From Acetobacteraceae bacterium (GTDB lineage Bacteria > Pseudomonadota > Alphaproteobacteria > Acetobacterales > Acetobacteraceae): 23,727 bases of DNA. Under the pieces are notes generated by a model, which did no database searches, was not told the origin of the DNA, and worked only from the letters and a program-made list of their open reading frames with translations. Position 1 is the stretch's first letter. Each line of letters starts with the position of its first letter. Where the stretch lies: the NCBI GenBank assembly GCA_947476855.1, contig CANJSR010000016.1:1-23727 (forward strand). The letters run 5' to 3'. Shown piece by piece: positions 7,658-14,652 of this stretch. A program made the translations under genes and the position numbers.

Positions 7658-8026
7658 TCAGACGTCGACCCCGACATTGCGCAACTTGAGCTCGATGATC
7701 TCCCGATCGAACGGTTTCATCACGTACTCATCCGATCCGGCGGCCAGCGCGCGCTGGATATAGGTGATGTCGTTGTGCGTCGTGCAGAACAACACCTTTG
7801 GCTTGTCGCCGCCGGGTTCTGCGCGCAGGGCCGTGGCAAATCCCAGGCCGTCCAGCACCGGCATTTCCCAGTCCAGCAGGACCAGGTCCGGCATGGCGGT
7901 CCGGCAGGCGGTCAGCGCCTCGGCGCCGTCGGCGGCTTCCCGGCAGGTGAAGCCGAGACCCTCCAGAATGTTGCGCGCGAAACGACGCACGACCTTGCTG
8001 TCATCTACAATCAGGGCGGTGTTCAT
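7658..8026 (-). CDS. cheY: Chemotaxis response regulator CheY (che-operon copy)
   Basis: A 122-residue single-domain receiver. It has the acidic pair D8/D9, phospho-acceptor D52 in LLDWEMP, the signalling Thr in CTTHND and the Lys in VMKPF, so it should accept phosphate from CheA. Its position between cheW and cheB makes it part of the che operon; the ATG at 8026 overlaps the cheW stop (ATGA). It is clearly different from the second CheY encoded at 10961, which looks more like the enteric motor-binding CheY. This copy may be a phosphate sink or serve another output (inference). A longer frame to 8140 exists, but the upstream part overlaps cheW and has no receiver homology. Confidence 0.92.
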   Translation of the reverse strand: MNTALIVDDSKVVRRFARNILEGLGFTCREAADGAEALTACRTAMPDLVLLDWEMPVLDGLGFATALRAEPGGDKPKVLFCTTHNDITYIQRALAAGSDEYVMKPFDREIIELKLRNVGVDV

Positions 8027-8508
8027 GAATCGAGTCCCGTATTGGCCACGACGCTCGCCATTGCCAGCAACGTGTCGGGCACAAGTATCAAAACCAGTTC
8101 GTCCTTCAGCTTGACGATGCCCGAGCTGACGGCGCGCCACTCGGGCGCGACGGTGTGGGGCAGCGCTTCGACGGTCGATTCGTCCACGGACAGGACATCG
8201 CCCACCTGGTCGACAAGCAGCGAGTAGAGCTCACCATCCAGGTCGATGACGACGTTCATCGCCTTTTCGGGCGCTTCGGTGCGGCTCAGGCCCATCATCG
8301 TGCGGAGGTCGAGTACCGTAACGATGCGGCCCCGCAGGTTCAGCGACCCGGCGATGGCGCTTGGCGCCAGGGGGATGCTGGAAATGCCCTGCGGACCGAG
8401 GACGTCACGGACGAACCCAACGGGGATACCAAGCGGCTGGTTCGCGACCCGGATGGTGACCAGGCCCCGCGTCATGGCCGCAAGGCCGGACATAGTTGTT
8501 TCACTCAC
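8023..8508 (-). CDS. cheW: Chemotaxis coupling protein CheW (GTG start)
   Basis: A 161-residue adaptor that links chemoreceptors to CheA. It shows the typical CheW beta-barrel landmarks: FVRDVLGPQGISSIPLAPSAIAGSLNLRGRIVTVLDLRTMMGL, then a VIDLDGELYSLLVDQVGDVL segment and a C-terminal LKDELVLILVPDTLL strand. The start is the GTG at 8508, supported by GAGGAG eight bases upstream and by its overlap with the cheA stop (GTGA). An internal ATG at 8493 is possible but lacks a good site. It lies directly between cheA and cheY in one transcript. Confidence 0.95.
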   Translation of the reverse strand: MSETTMSGLAAMTRGLVTIRVANQPLGIPVGFVRDVLGPQGISSIPLAPSAIAGSLNLRGRIVTVLDLRTMMGLSRTEAPEKAMNVVIDLDGELYSLLVDQVGDVLSVDESTVEALPHTVAPEWRAVSSGIVKLKDELVLILVPDTLLAMASVVANTGLDS

Positions 8509-10790
8509 GACACGGGCTCCTCGATCTCGATCCGCGCGACGTTCATCATCGCCTGGACATCGGCCATGTTCAGACCTTCCCGGTGCAGCAGGCGGCGTGC
8601 ATCCAGGATTTCCGTCGGCTCCCCCGCGATGATCGCGGAACCGACGACGTCGGGGTGTTCGGAGTCGATCTCGATCCGCAGGTCGCTCTCGACGATGTCG
8701 AGGATTTCATCGACCACCAGGCCCATCTGCCGCTGCCGGCCGGCACCGTCGCCGGCGCAGCGGGCGTTGCGGTCGGCGAAGACCAGGACCGGCTGCCGGC
8801 CGGAGGACTTCATGACCAGGTCGCTCGCCGCCAGGACCAGCGGCATCAGGCTGTCGCGGTACTGCACCAGCAGGCGGCCGTCGTCGGCCCGCCGGATGGC
8901 GTTGACATCGATGTCCTCCAGCCGAGCGATGAGGTCGAGCGGGATGGCCTTGCGCATGCCGGAGCCGGCGCGGACGAGCAGCATCCGCCGCCCCTGCCCT
9001 GCGTTCGTGGACGCGACGGACGAACGGGCATCGATGCCACGCGGCCCGGCCGAGATGTCGATGCGACCCACGCGGGCGATGATGCCGTTGGGGTCGACGA
9101 TCATGCAGACCGCGCCATCACCCAGGATCGTGTTGCCGGAGTAGACGCCCAGATGCTTCAGCACAGGCGCCACCGGCTTCACGACGATTTCCTCGGTGTC
9201 GTAGACGCGGTCGACGATGATGCCGAAGTGCCAGGACCCGACCTGGGTCACGATCACCAGACGCTCACTGTCGTCCGCCGCGCTGCCGGTCAGGCCCAGA
9301 AGCTGGCGCAGGTCGACCAGCGGCAGCAGCCGGTCGCGCAGGCGCAGCACCGCGGTGTCGCTGATCTGCTCGATCCGGTGCTCACTGGTGTCGGAGGCAC
9401 GGACGAGTTCGACGACGGAAATCTGCGGCACCGCGAAGCGTTCGCCGGCGCACCCGACGATCAGCGCCGGAACGATGGCAAGCGTCAGGGGGATCTTGAT
9501 CGTGAAGGTGGAACCGGCGCCGACCTTCGATTCGATATCGATCGTGCCGCCAATCCGTTCGATATTGGTGCGGACGACATCCATGCCGACGCCACGGCCG
9601 GAGATCGCGGTCACCGCGGCGGCGGTCGAGAAGCCGGGACGCAGGATGAAGCGGAACGCCTGCACATCCGTCATCGCGGCGGCTTCGGCCTCGGTCGTCA
9701 GGCCGCTGTCGACGGCCTTGCGGCGGATCTTCTCGGCGTTGAGGCCACGCCCGTCATCGACGATCTTGATGACGATGTGGCCGCCTTCATGGAACGCGGT
9801 CAGCCAGACGCGCCCGGTTTCGGCCTTGCCGGCAACGAGGCGGTCGGCCGTCGGCTCCAGCCCATGATCGGCCGCGTTGCGCACCATGTGCGTCAGCGGG
9901 TCCTTGATCAGTTCCAGCACCTGGCGGTCGAGTTCCGTTTCGGCGCCTTCCATCACCAGTTCGATCTTCTTGCCGAGTTCCAGCCCCAGGTCGCGGATGA
10001 TGCGCGGCAGGGTGGACCAGGCATTGCCGATCGGCTGCATGCGCGTCTTCATGACGCTCTCCTGCAGCTCCGACGTGATCATCGACAGGCGTTGCAGCGG
10101 CGCGACGAAGGGGCTGTCCTTTTCGTTGCGGGCAAGCTGCAGCAGCTGGTTCCGGCTGAGCACCAGCTCCGACACCGTGGTCATCAGGCCTTCGAGCAGG
10201 TCGATGCCGACGCGGATCGTCTGGTTGGCGATCGTGCCTTCCCGGCGGGCTTCGGCCGCGGGTTCGGGGGACGCGGCCTTCACTGGTTCGGCGACCAGTA
10301 CGATCTCGGTTGGCACGATCTCGGGCGGCAGGGGGCGGTCGGGCGCGACGGTGGCGGCGAAGGCCGCGGCCAGTTCATCGCTGTCGCCCGACACCGCGAC
10401 CGGCGCACCGCCGTCGGCTTCCAGGAACGAGTCCAGTTCGGCGATCAGGGACGAGTCGTCGCGATCCCCTTCCTGCCCGGTGGATTCCAGGGTCGCGGTG
10501 ATGTCCTTGATCGCATCGATGCAACGCAGGACGGCGCTGATGACTTCGGGCGTCGGGCTGAGCGCGCCATCCCGCATGCGCCCAAGGACGTTCTCACCGG
10601 CATGGGCGACCTTGCCGAGTTGTGTCAGGCCCAGGAACCCGCAGGTGCCCTTGACCGTATGGAGCGTGCGAAAAATGCTGCTGATGCGGCTGGCGTTGTT
10701 CGGTTCCGCTTCGAGTCGGACCAGGTCGTTGTCGAGAACGGCCAGCGCCTCGAGCGTTTCGACCAGGAAATCCTTGATATATTCTTCCAT
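8505..10790 (-). CDS. cheA: Chemotaxis histidine kinase CheA with two C-terminal CheW-like domains
   Basis: A 761-residue soluble kinase. The HPt domain (about 1-105) has phospho-acceptor H44 in LHTVKGTCGFLG. A Pro/Ala/acidic linker (about 108-187) replaces a clear P2 CheY-binding domain. The dimerisation helices begin at TIRVGIDLLEGLMTTVSELVLSRNQL (about 191-216). The ATPase core has N305 in HMVRNAADHGLEP, DDGRGL at 345-350 and the GRGVGMDVV box at 398-406. A CheW-like regulatory domain (about 438-580) is followed by a second CheW-like stretch (about 600-745), so the protein ends in two such domains. It starts at the ATG at 10790; no strong ribosome site is visible. It is the first gene of cheA-cheW-cheY-cheB-cheR and is divergent from the flagellar cheY-cheZ operon. 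Confidence 0.95.
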   Translation of the reverse strand: MEEYIKDFLVETLEALAVLDNDLVRLEAEPNNASRISSIFRTLHTVKGTCGFLGLTQLGKVAHAGENVLGRMRDGALSPTPEVISAVLRCIDAIKDITATLESTGQEGDRDDSSLIAELDSFLEADGGAPVAVSGDSDELAAAFAATVAPDRPLPPEIVPTEIVLVAEPVKAASPEPAAEARREGTIANQTIRVGIDLLEGLMTTVSELVLSRNQLLQLARNEKDSPFVAPLQRLSMITSELQESVMKTRMQPIGNAWSTLPRIIRDLGLELGKKIELVMEGAETELDRQVLELIKDPLTHMVRNAADHGLEPTADRLVAGKAETGRVWLTAFHEGGHIVIKIVDDGRGLNAEKIRRKAVDSGLTTEAEAAAMTDVQAFRFILRPGFSTAAAVTAISGRGVGMDVVRTNIERIGGTIDIESKVGAGSTFTIKIPLTLAIVPALIVGCAGERFAVPQISVVELVRASDTSEHRIEQISDTAVLRLRDRLLPLVDLRQLLGLTGSAADDSERLVIVTQVGSWHFGIIVDRVYDTEEIVVKPVAPVLKHLGVYSGNTILGDGAVCMIVDPNGIIARVGRIDISAGPRGIDARSSVASTNAGQGRRMLLVRAGSGMRKAIPLDLIARLEDIDVNAIRRADDGRLLVQYRDSLMPLVLAASDLVMKSSGRQPVLVFADRNARCAGDGAGRQRQMGLVVDEILDIVESDLRIEIDSEHPDVVGSAIIAGEPTEILDARRLLHREGLNMADVQAMMNVARIEIEEPVS
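8517..8522 (-). promoter_or_regulatory. Ribosome binding site deciding the GTG start of cheW
   Basis: GAGGAG on the minus strand ends eight bases before the GTG at 8508. It lies inside the last codons of cheA and favours the GTG over the downstream ATG at 8493. Confidence 0.7.
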
Positions 10791-10960
10791 CTGGGCCTGT
10801 CAGGTCTAATCGCGGCGTTATGCGAAAATTCGTGAAGGGGTGTTAGCACGACGTTTTGCGAAAATGAACAGAAATTTTGCTATTGCGAAAATGGGAGGAT
10901 ATGCTACCTGCCACTGCGATCGGCCCATGCCGGTGCGCGATTTCAGAATGGAGACTCACC
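10791..10960. promoter_or_regulatory. Divergent control region between cheA and the cheY-cheZ-fliK-flgD operon
   Basis: This 170-base AT-richer gap holds three direct copies of GCGAAAAT on the plus strand, at 10822-10829, 10858-10865 and 10885-10892. All point towards cheY. Copies start 36 and 27 bases apart. The extended forms are TTATGCGAAAAT, TTTTGCGAAAAT and CTATTGCGAAAAT. The arrangement looks like an array of binding sites for an unidentified regulator that could act on both operons. Confidence 0.55.
10877..10905 (+). promoter_or_regulatory. Possible sigma-70-type promoter for cheY-cheZ-fliK-flgD
   Basis: TTGCTA at 10877-10882 (4 of 6 matches to TTGACA) and TATGCT at 10900-10905 (4 of 6 to TATAAT) are separated by 17 bases. 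The third GCGAAAAT motif lies inside the spacer, so a protein bound there could directly control polymerase. Transcription would begin near 10912, about 50 bases before the ATG. Confidence 0.4.
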
Positions 10961-11323
10961 ATGAAAATCCTCGTCGTTGATGACTTCCCCAGCATGCGCC
11001 GTATTTTGCGAAATCTCCTGAACAAGATCGGGATTTCCGATGTTGATGAGGCCAGCGACGGCGCCGAGGCGTTCGCCAAGCTGCAGACCTCAAAGTTCGA
11101 TCTGGTCATTTCCGACTGGAACATGGAGCCGATCACCGGGCTCGACCTGCTGCGCCGCGTCCGTGGCGACGCCGCGATCAGCACCATGCCGTTCATCATG
11201 GTGACGGCGGAAAGCAAGACCGAGAATGTGATCGAAGCGAAGAAGGCCGGTGTAAACAACTACATCGTCAAGCCATTCACCGCGGATGTGCTGAAGGCCA
11301 AGATCGCGGCTGTCATGGGTTAA
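10961..11323 (+). CDS. cheY: Chemotaxis response regulator CheY (motor-type)
   Basis: A 120-residue single-domain receiver close in pattern to enteric CheY. Its start VVDDFPSMRRILRNLLNKIG parallels the classical VDDFSTMRRIVRNLL. D7/D8 form the acidic pocket, D52 in ISDWNMEP is the acceptor, VTAES carries the switch Thr, and IVKPF the conserved Lys. CheY-P binds FliM to change flagellar rotation. GGAG lies eight bases before the ATG. It is followed after 11 bases by cheZ, so messenger and its phosphatase are co-transcribed. The gene contains a TGCGAAA motif at 11007-11013 in its Leu-Arg-Asn codons. Confidence 0.95.
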   Translation: MKILVVDDFPSMRRILRNLLNKIGISDVDEASDGAEAFAKLQTSKFDLVISDWNMEPITGLDLLRRVRGDAAISTMPFIMVTAESKTENVIEAKKAGVNNYIVKPFTADVLKAKIAAVMG

Positions 11324-11334
11324 GGCGACGTCCG

Positions 11335-12048
11335 ATGTTGAAGTCCATGCCACTCCCCGAACGACACGCCACCGCGACCATGATGGCGGCGCGTCTTGAA
11401 CAGATCGTCGAGCGTCTGCACGGCGAAGTCGCGCGCCTGACCGAGGTCGGCCCCTCCGGCGAAGCCGCCACCCGCGTGTCGGAACTGCGCACGGAACTGC
11501 AAAGCATGGCGACCCTGATCGCGGATACGCGATCCGAGGTTGCTGGCCTGCTGCCCGCCGGCGAACCCCATACCAGGCTGACATCGGCGTCCGATGAACT
11601 CGACGCCGTCGTCGACGCCACCGAGCGCGCCGCGGTCGATATCATGAACGCCGCCGAACAGGCGCAGGAGGCTGTCCATCGCCTGCGCGCCGCCCGGGAA
11701 ACCGGGGACGAGTCGGAGATCGATAAGGATGTCGAAGTCATCGACAACGCCATCCTTGATATCTTCATGGCCTGCTCGTTCCAGGACCTGACCGGCCAGC
11801 GCATCCGCAAGGTTGTGCAGGCGCTGACCTATATCGAGAAGCGCGTCATCGCGCTCAGCTCGCTATGGCAGGAATCGGTCGATATCCAGCCGCATGAGGC
11901 GCCGCCCGCCGACCTGCGGAAGGATTCGCACCTGCTGAACGGACCCAGCAATGCGGGTCTCGGGCAGGGTGATATCGATTCCCTGATGTCGGCGGCTTCC
12001 GGGGTGGTCGCTTCGTCGCAGGACGACATCGACGCCCTGTTTGCCTGA
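11335..12048 (+). CDS. cheZ: CheY-P phosphatase CheZ
   Basis: A 237-residue, mostly helical cytoplasmic protein. The CheZ signature SFQDLTGQRIRKVV lies at about 148-161; D151 and Q155 correspond to the Asp and Gln that in E. coli CheZ contact and hydrolyse CheY-P. The long helices at 15-65 and 80-170 fit the family's four-helix dimer. The C-terminus ends in SQDDIDALFA, resembling the CheZ tail that docks on CheY and the FliM N-terminal CheY-binding motif. A near copy, GQGDIDSL, occurs at 210-217, giving two potential docking sites. The ATG at 11335 has only a weak AAGG upstream; an internal Met at residue 5 is an alternative. Confidence 0.92.
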   Translation: MLKSMPLPERHATATMMAARLEQIVERLHGEVARLTEVGPSGEAATRVSELRTELQSMATLIADTRSEVAGLLPAGEPHTRLTSASDELDAVVDATERAAVDIMNAAEQAQEAVHRLRAARETGDESEIDKDVEVIDNAILDIFMACSFQDLTGQRIRKVVQALTYIEKRVIALSSLWQESVDIQPHEAPPADLRKDSHLLNGPSNAGLGQGDIDSLMSAASGVVASSQDDIDALFA

Positions 12049-12091
12049 CCGGGCGCGATATTTTGCGAAATCAGGCCAGAATGGCCCGCAC

Positions 12092-13213
12092 ATGACAACC
12101 GTAACCCTCGCTCCCACCTCAACCGCCAATGGGGCCAGTCGTGCCGCCCGTTCGTCTTCCGCTCCCACGGAGGCCGACGGCGGCGCGACTGACTTCGAAT
12201 CCGTGATGGCTGGGCAATCGACACACGCCGAGAGCCGGGCGCCGCGGCCCGAACGGTCGACCGCGCCACGGCCGGCAGCCGAGTCGGCTGCTCCCGAGAC
12301 CGGCGACGCGCCAAGCGAGAGTGCGGCCCCGCCCACAACACCCACCGTCATCCAAACCGCCTCCCCATCACCCGAAGCGGTGACCGTCCTGCTGGCGGAG
12401 CCGGCCGGCGACCCGGCCGAACCCGCGGATGCCGACGATGAAACACCGGTCGAAGCCGAGGACCCCACGCTGCTGGCCGCCCCGGTCATCGTCGCGCCGG
12501 AACCCGTTCCCCCCGCCATCCCGCCAGCCGCGACTCAGGCCTACGGGCTGACCCCGGCCCCCAAGGACCCGGCGACACCCGCCGTACAGGAAGCCCCCGG
12601 ACAAATCGGCGCACCCAATGCGGCCGTCACCGCCCCCGCCGGTCTTGCGGCCGAGGACCAGGTTCCGCCGCCGTCAGCCGATCCCGCGACCCCGACGCCG
12701 GGCGCGGACGCCATCCGCGTCGATGCGCCGCCCACCCAAAATCTTGCGAAAATGGACACCTCGTCCACAGCCGAGGCAGGCGCCAGCCGTCCCGCCCCAC
12801 CACCGGTTGTCGAAACCCAACGCCAGTTGGCCGTCCATATCGGCAAGGCAGCCCAGGCCGGCGAGAGCACGCTCACCATCAACCTCAGCCCCATCGCGCT
12901 CGGCCCCGTCGCCGTGCGCCTGTTCTTCCATGCCGGCGGCGTCGATCTGCAACTGACCGTCGCCCAGAAGACCACCTACGACAGCCTGGTGTTGGATCAG
13001 TCCGGGCTCGAACAGCAACTCGCGCAGGCCGGCGTCAACATCACCGGCGGCGGAGTCGACCTGCGCTTCGGCGCACCCGACGGCGGAGCACCCCAGGGCC
13101 ACGCCGCACCCGCCTTCTCCGGACAGTCGGGCCGGGGCCCGCAAGGCCCCATGGCCGAGTCCGTCGAACACGTCCTGCTGCCAGGCCAAGGCCTGCTGAA
13201 CATCATCGCCTGA
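12092..13213 (+). CDS. fliK: Flagellar hook-length control protein FliK
   Basis: A 373-residue protein exported by the flagellar type III system; it measures the hook and triggers the substrate switch. The N-terminal two thirds are Ala/Pro/Thr-rich and of low complexity, as usual for FliK. The C-terminal Flg_hook domain (about 245-335) shows STLTINLSPIALGPVAVRLFF, a YDSLVLDQSGLEQQLAQAGVNI helix and a Gly-rich end. This L-P-L-G-V-V pattern is the family hallmark. I start at the ATG at 12092; an in-frame ATG at 12041 would overlap cheZ and has no better site. Its leader (12049-12091) contains ATTTTGCGAAAT, the recurring motif, and a second copy lies inside the gene at 12745-12753. flgD follows after 24 bases. 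Confidence 0.88.
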   Translation: MTTVTLAPTSTANGASRAARSSSAPTEADGGATDFESVMAGQSTHAESRAPRPERSTAPRPAAESAAPETGDAPSESAAPPTTPTVIQTASPSPEAVTVLLAEPAGDPAEPADADDETPVEAEDPTLLAAPVIVAPEPVPPAIPPAATQAYGLTPAPKDPATPAVQEAPGQIGAPNAAVTAPAGLAAEDQVPPPSADPATPTPGADAIRVDAPPTQNLAKMDTSSTAEAGASRPAPPPVVETQRQLAVHIGKAAQAGESTLTINLSPIALGPVAVRLFFHAGGVDLQLTVAQKTTYDSLVLDQSGLEQQLAQAGVNITGGGVDLRFGAPDGGAPQGHAAPAFSGQSGRGPQGPMAESVEHVLLPGQGLLNIIA

Positions 13214-13237
13214 TCGGCGCGTAAGGAACCCACCCCC

Positions 13238-13924
13238 ATGAGTACCGTCACCACATCGACCCTCTCGGCACTCGGCAACTCACAGGCCTCCAGCAAGGTC
13301 GGCGAGAAGGCGAACGAAACGCAGATGAACCAGTTCCTGACGCTGCTCACCGCGCAGCTCCGGAACCAGGACCCGATGCAGCCCACCGATCCCACGCAGT
13401 TCGTGGCACAGTTGGCGCAGTTCACCTCGGTCGAGCAGCTTGTGAAGAGCAACAGCGCCCTGACCTCGATGTCGAAGTCGCTGTCCGGCCTGGCGCTGGG
13501 GCAGTATTCCAACATGGTGAACAAGACCGTGACGGCGCCCGCGAACGCGGTGACGGTGCCGGCCTCCGGCAGCGTGTCCGCGCCGCTGAACTTCACGGTC
13601 ACCGACCCGTCGCTGTCCGATCCCCAGGTCGCGATCCGCAACGAATCGGGCGTCATCGTCCGCACGATCCCCGCGAAGGGCAATACCGGATCGGTGACGT
13701 TCGACGGCAATGACGCGAAGGGAAACCGGCTGCCGGCCGGCAGCTATGCCGTGGGCCTGGTCGGCACCAGCAAGGCCGGCGGCGGCTCCACGTTGAAGCA
13801 GGCTGGAACGATGACCGCGACCGGTGTGGTGACAAGTGTCAACCAGTCCGCGAGTGGAGATTGGATGCTGCAATTGAAGAACGGACAGGAAGTCCCGGCC
13901 AACGCCGTACAGTCCGCGAGCTGA
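13238..13924 (+). CDS. flgD: Flagellar hook assembly (hook-cap) protein FlgD
   Basis: A 228-residue protein. The conserved FlgD N-terminal motif is present: MNQFLTLLTAQLRNQDPMQP followed by TDPTQFVAQLAQFTSVEQL (about 29-68). The rest is the beta-rich FlgD core (FNVTDPSLSDPQVAIRNESG-type strands, a DGNDAKGNRLPAGSYAV loop typical of the FlgD Ig-like fold). FlgD caps the growing hook and lets FlgE subunits polymerise. AAGGAA is placed eight bases before the ATG. It is the last gene of the plus-strand operon and ends at a long hairpin. The hook gene flgE, its usual neighbour, is not in the window. Confidence 0.95.
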   Translation: MSTVTTSTLSALGNSQASSKVGEKANETQMNQFLTLLTAQLRNQDPMQPTDPTQFVAQLAQFTSVEQLVKSNSALTSMSKSLSGLALGQYSNMVNKTVTAPANAVTVPASGSVSAPLNFTVTDPSLSDPQVAIRNESGVIVRTIPAKGNTGSVTFDGNDAKGNRLPAGSYAVGLVGTSKAGGGSTLKQAGTMTATGVVTSVNQSASGDWMLQLKNGQEVPANAVQSAS

Positions 13925-13925
13925 A

Positions 13926-14087
13926 CTACTCCGAGGGGTTGTCGACCACGCCTTGCCTGGTCGGCAACCCCTCGGTCGTCATTGATGCGCAGGGACGCGT
14001 CGGCATCCGGCGCATACCCCGCAGGAAAACGCCCACCAGGGCCACCGGACCGCCGATCGCGATCAGGCACAACATGGCCATGGCCAT
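13926..14087 (-). CDS. Possible small single-span membrane protein, hypothetical
   Basis: A 53-residue frame starting MAMAMLCLIAIGGPVALVGVFLRG. It has one clear hydrophobic helix (about 4-22) followed by positive residues RGMRRMPTR, giving an N-out/C-in single-span prediction. It lies 25 bases after the fliL stop in the same direction, and its stop is one base from the flgD stop on the other strand. The last third of the frame is encoded by the hairpin at 13931-13975, which weakens the case for coding. No strong ribosome site is visible, and three in-frame ATGs (14087, 14081, 14075) are possible starts. I recognise no family. Confidence 0.35.
   Translation of the reverse strand: MAMAMLCLIAIGGPVALVGVFLRGMRRMPTRPCASMTTEGLPTRQGVVDNPSE
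13931..13975. terminator. Long hairpin between convergent flgD and fliL transcription
   Basis: CCGAGGGGTTG at 13931-13941 pairs with CAACCCCTCGG at 13965-13975. After one T-G wobble the stem continues with CGACCA (13943-13948) and TGGTCG (13958-13963). That makes an 18-pair stem with a 9-base loop. It starts seven bases past the flgD stop. No T-run follows on either strand, but such a strong stem between convergent operons probably stops or protects both transcripts. Confidence 0.65.
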
Positions 14088-14112
14088 GGACTGAACCCGC
14101 GACACCGCGAAC

Positions 14113-14523
14113 TCAGCCGTACATCAGCCGGGTGATCAGGACTTCCTGAACCGCGTCCGGCTTCAGCTTGTTCAGTGTCTCCGCCAGGATCTCCTTCAGG
14201 ATCAGCGGATCGGTCTGGCCAGGCAGCAGCGCGCCGCGATCGGCCAGCACCATCAGGCGGCGCATCACCCCTTCCTTCACCCGCGGCATGATGTCCCGCA
14301 GGCCATTCGCCGCCTCCGGCACCACCTGCACTGTGACGCTGATGACGACGAAGCCGAACTGCTCGCTCTTGCCATGCAGGTTGATGGTGAAATCACCCAG
14401 CGCGACGAATACCGGCTTGGGCGGGCCAGGGGGCGGTTCAGCCGCCCCCGCCGCGGACGCCGCCCCGAGGGCCAGAGCCAGGCCCCCCAGGATCATCGCG
14501 CGTCTGTGCATGACAGGTGTCAT
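14113..14523 (-). CDS. fliL: FliL-like flagellar basal-body-associated protein
   Basis: A 136-residue protein with an N-terminal hydrophobic helix (about 9-27) that could be either a membrane anchor or a cleavable signal ending in AGAAE. The periplasmic part reads as FliL: PVFVALGDFTINLHG, a FVVISVTVQVVPEAANGLRDIMPRVKEGVMRRLM helix and LKEILAETLNKL before a C-terminal VLITRLMYG. FliL surrounds the stator units and stabilises them. The short N-terminus and missing VxFTxFVxQ ending differ from standard FliL, so it might be a paralogue. GAAGGAG at 14531-14537 fixes the ATG at 14523. A REP-like element separates it from flgH upstream. Confidence 0.78.
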   Translation of the reverse strand: MTPVMHRRAMILGGLALALGAASAAGAAEPPPGPPKPVFVALGDFTINLHGKSEQFGFVVISVTVQVVPEAANGLRDIMPRVKEGVMRRLMVLADRGALLPGQTDPLILKEILAETLNKLKPDAVQEVLITRLMYG

Positions 14524-14545
14524 GTCGTTGCTCCTTCAATAGGGA

Positions 14546-14652
14546 CTAGAGCGCGTTCAGCCTGACCGGAAACGGAGAACGCGCTCTAGCTCTTTGTTTG
14601 ATCGCATGATTCACGGCCTGTGACGTGTACGCTCAGGCCGATCATGCTCTAG
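14546..14652. repeat. REP-like composite palindrome between flgH and fliL
   Basis: A 107-base element bounded by CTAGAGC and GCTCTAG. It holds two hairpins. In the first, CTAGAGCGCGTTC (14546-14558) pairs perfectly with GAACGCGCTCTAG (14577-14589). In the second, GCATGAT (14604-14610) with CGGCCTG (14614-14620) pairs with CAGGCCG (14634-14640) and ATCATGC (14641-14647). The flgH stop codon TAG lies in the terminal GCTCTAG. Similar dispersed intergenic palindromes are common in alphaproteobacterial genomes. It may terminate or stabilise the flgH message. Confidence 0.7.

Noticed and set aside
8496..10835. 779-codon plus-strand frame opposite cheA
   Set aside because: Shadow of the cheA codon pattern, rich in Asp/His/Arg/Gln with no recognisable domain; cheA itself is unambiguous.
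10822..10892. GCGAAAAT as a sigma-28 -10 element
   Set aside because: It slightly resembles GCCGATAA, but none of the three copies has a TAAA-type -35 at the right distance, and copies also occur inside genes.
10791..10960. Sigma-54 promoter (TGGC-N8-TGC) in the divergent control region
   Set aside because: No pair with correct GG and GC spacing was seen here, in the motA leader or before the REC-EAL gene.
12041..12091. Upstream ATG for fliK at 12041
   Set aside because: It would overlap the cheZ stop and translate the TTTTGCGAAA leader motif; the added residues are not FliK-like. Not fully excluded because neither start has a strong ribosome site.
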